Part shown: in pieces, positions 62,365 to 64,000 of the stretch | Layout: each line of letters opens with the position of its first letter | Numbering within the stretch: position 1 is the first letter of the stretch | From: Candidatus Latescibacterota bacterium | GTDB lineage: Bacteria; Latescibacterota; UBA2968; UBA8231 | Length of the DNA: 64,000 nt | Direction: 5' to 3' | Assembly (NCBI GenBank): GCA_022826515.1 | Contig: JAJDUT010000057.1 | Span: 1 to 64,000 of the forward strand | Notes under the pieces: model-generated | What the model was told of the DNA's origin: nothing | What the model saw: the letters and a program-made list of their open reading frames with translations, nothing else | The model's database searches: none | Program-made: the position numbers and the translations under genes

Positions 62365-63795
62365 TTGCCCTACGAAACCGTCATCGGCATGGAAGTCCAC
62401 GTCGAGTTGCAAACCGCCTCCAAGATGTTTTGCGCCTGCGCGGCCGATCACTTTCAGGTGGCGGCCAACACCCACATCTGCCCGGTGTGCACTGGCCAGC
62501 CCGGTGCCTTGCCCGTAATCAACTGCCGCGCCGTCGAGCTGACGGTTATGACCGGCATGGCCCTCCATTGCCAAGTCAAGCCTAGCAGCGTTTTTGCGCG
62601 CAAAAACTACGTCTATCCCGACCTGCCCAAGGGCTACCAGATCTCGCAATACGAGCAGCCCCTGTGCGAGAGCGGCTGGATCGAGATCGACGGCGAGAGC
62701 GGCCCCAAGCAAATCGGCGTCGTCCGCGTCCACCTCGAAGAAGACACCGGCAAGCTCCAGCACACCGGTAGCTCCAGCCTGATCGACTACAACCGCGTCG
62801 GCGTGCCCCTGATGGAAATCGTCACCGACTCCTCGCTCCGCTCGGCCGACGAGAGCTATTCGTACCTGACCCAAATCCGCCAAATCGTCCGCTACCTAGG
62901 CGCGTCCTCCGGCGACATGGAGAAAGGGGCCATGCGCTGCGAGGCCAACATCTCGATCCGGCCTGTGGGCAGCCGCGAATTGGGCACCAAGGTCGAGGTC
63001 AAAAACCTCAATTCCTTCCGCGCCGTGCGCAGCGCCATCGCCTATGAAGCCGAGCGCCAGCAACAGATCATCGAAGCCGGCGGCCACGTCCAGCAAGAGA
63101 CCATGGGCTGGGACGAACGCGCCAACATCACCCGTCCGCAGCGCAGTAAAGAGACCTCGGACGACTACCGCTACTTCCCGGAGCCAGACCTGCTCGTCGC
63201 CGAGTTAGACGACGAGTGGATCGCCCGAGTCCACGCCAGCTTGCCCGAGCTGCCCGCTGCTAAGGCCGAGCGCTTTGCCGACGCCTACGGACTCAATCCC
63301 CAAGAAGTCGCCGCCTTGGTCGAGGACCATGCCGTGGCCGCGTATTTCGAAGAGGCTGCACAGGTACAAGGCGCAGATCCCAAACAGGTGGGCCACTGGA
63401 TCACCGGGGAGGTTTTTCGCCGCCTCAATGCCGAGGGCCGGTCGATTGAAGAAGTCGAAGTTCAGCCAGCCGCGCTGGTCGAGCTGCTCGCCTTAGTCAA
63501 AAAGGGCACGATCAACCAAAACGCGGCTCGCGAAGTCTTTGGCCAACTGTGGGAACAGGGCGGCTCGCCCACCGAGATCGTCGCCGCGCGCGGCCTCGGG
63601 CAAATCTCCGACAGTAGGGAACTCGACCAAGCAGTAGCCGAAGTGATCGCCGCGCATCCCGACGCCGTCGAAAAAATCAAGGGCGGCAACCACAACACCG
63701 TACAATTTTTGATGGGTCAAGTAATGCGGGCGACGCGGGGGAAGGCCAATCCGCAGCTCGTGCAAGAATTGTTGCGCCAGCAGTTGGAGATATAA
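62365..63795 (+). CDS. gatB: Aspartyl/glutamyl-tRNA amidotransferase subunit B
   Basis: 476 residues. The start is TTG 62365, 6 bases after AAAGGAG; no nearby ATG fits. YETVIGMEVHVELQTASKMF is the family start; zinc cysteines C23, C25, C39 and C42 follow (FCACAAD, ICPVCTGQPG). Also YVYPDLPKGYQISQYEQPLC, GVVRVHLEEDTGKLQHTG and SLIDYNRVGVPLMEIVT. The C-terminal YqeY-like tail (NPQLVQELLRQQLEI) is complete. With GatA and GatC it converts misacylated Glu-tRNA-Gln or Asp-tRNA-Asn. gatA and gatC are not in this window. Confidence 0.95.
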   Translation: MPYETVIGMEVHVELQTASKMFCACAADHFQVAANTHICPVCTGQPGALPVINCRAVELTVMTGMALHCQVKPSSVFARKNYVYPDLPKGYQISQYEQPLCESGWIEIDGESGPKQIGVVRVHLEEDTGKLQHTGSSSLIDYNRVGVPLMEIVTDSSLRSADESYSYLTQIRQIVRYLGASSGDMEKGAMRCEANISIRPVGSRELGTKVEVKNLNSFRAVRSAIAYEAERQQQIIEAGGHVQQETMGWDERANITRPQRSKETSDDYRYFPEPDLLVAELDDEWIARVHASLPELPAAKAERFADAYGLNPQEVAALVEDHAVAAYFEEAAQVQGADPKQVGHWITGEVFRRLNAEGRSIEEVEVQPAALVELLALVKKGTINQNAAREVFGQLWEQGGSPTEIVAARGLGQISDSRELDQAVAEVIAAHPDAVEKIKGGNHNTVQFLMGQVMRATRGKANPQLVQELLRQQLEI

Positions 63796-63869
63796 AGTCG
63801 GCTCTCAAGAGTCAGCTAACGCCGCGCTGGATCCACTGAATCCACATCTGCCCTTGATGATAGCCGGGC

Positions 63870-63910
63870 AATTCTGTTATATTAACAGCCATGACAAATA
63901 TAACAGAATT
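63870..63910 (+). promoter_or_regulatory. Perfect 14-bp inverted repeat across the start codon of the Xre-type gene
   Basis: AATTCTGTTATATT (63870-63883) and AATATAACAGAATT (63897-63910) are exact reverse complements with a 13-base spacer that contains the ATG (63891). It is probably an operator for the gene's own HTH protein; as RNA it would hide the start codon. Confidence 0.7.
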
Positions 63911-64000
63911 ATCCGACATTCCGGCCGTGTTGCGCGCCATCCGCGCCCGCCTCGACCTCTCCCAAGAGCAACTCGCCGAGCGGCTCGGCGTCTCCTTTGC
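63891..64000 (+). CDS. N-terminus of an Xre-type helix-turn-helix protein (partial)
   Basis: 36 codons are visible before the window ends. [20 protein letters not shown] leads into an HTH of the Xre type, [16 protein letters not shown]. Similar N-termini occur on short regulators and on larger restriction or transfer proteins, so the full size is unknown. A perfect inverted repeat spans its start codon, which suggests strong autoregulation. No ribosome site is obvious, fitting a start held in a hairpin. Confidence 0.7.
   Translation, partial: MTNITELSDIPAVLRAIRARLDLSQEQLAERLGVSF

Overview
The window is GC-rich bacterial DNA carrying one tRNA gene and about 50 protein-coding genes on both strands. 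Bacterial housekeeping genes (tyrS, a long-form guaA, nadB, gatB) are mixed with families typical of uncultivated Latescibacterota/Poribacteria-like members of or near the FCB group. These include phytanoyl-CoA dioxygenase-like oxygenases, a sulfatase, Gfo/Idh/MocA oxidoreductases, a sugar-isomerase TIM barrel, an enolase-superfamily enzyme, DUF1028, and secreted proteins ending in FlgD-like Ig domains (TPNGDGIND, NYPNPFN). The phylum is an inference from gene content; no rRNA gene is present.

Layout. 1-3.8 kb: end of an Ig/cadherin-like secreted protein, then a tightly overlapping PhyH - M14 - MFS operon. 3.9-16.2 kb: a secreted-protein region with one FlgD-tailed protein (+), a sulfatase broken by a frameshift, tRNA-Val(UAC) with its terminator, and a minus-strand operon of two more FlgD-tailed proteins, a large predicted outer-membrane protein and a TPR lipoprotein. 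16.5-19.4 kb: a PcfJ-like gene and an Xre-RES toxin-antitoxin pair. 19.4-26.7 kb: another FlgD-tailed protein coupled to a lipoprotein, a CBM9-like secreted protein, an orphan family-5 solute-binding lipoprotein and a parvulin-like lipoprotein. 26.7-38.7 kb: carbohydrate and acid-sugar type enzymes (enolase superfamily, beta-propeller hydrolase, DUF1028, a double PhyH protein, two Gfo/Idh enzymes) with TA modules between them, then tyrS behind a terminator-like leader hairpin. 38.7-44.1 kb: HepT/MntA, guaA, a PIN pair, a Cache protein and an APC permease. 44.2-53.3 kb: two paralogous small barrels flanking a lipoprotein with an internal duplication, nadB coupled to a secreted M6 metalloprotease, two membrane proteins and an outer-membrane barrel. 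53.5-59.2 kb: a four-gene overlapping operon of Phd antitoxin, PIN toxin, single-chain restriction-methylase and FRG-TPR protein. 59.2-64 kb: isomerase, VOC protein, S9 peptidase, gatB and the start of an Xre-type gene with a perfect inverted repeat across its start codon.

Two themes stand out. The first is export: many products carry signal peptides or lipoboxes, and four paralogous proteins share one C-terminal architecture. The second is conflict and addiction: six TA-like modules are spread over about 36 kb. The last of them is translationally coupled to a restriction enzyme and an FRG-TPR protein, and this is the best candidate in the window for an undescribed defence system. Relics of gene 3' ends and dispersed palindromes indicate recent local duplication and rearrangement.
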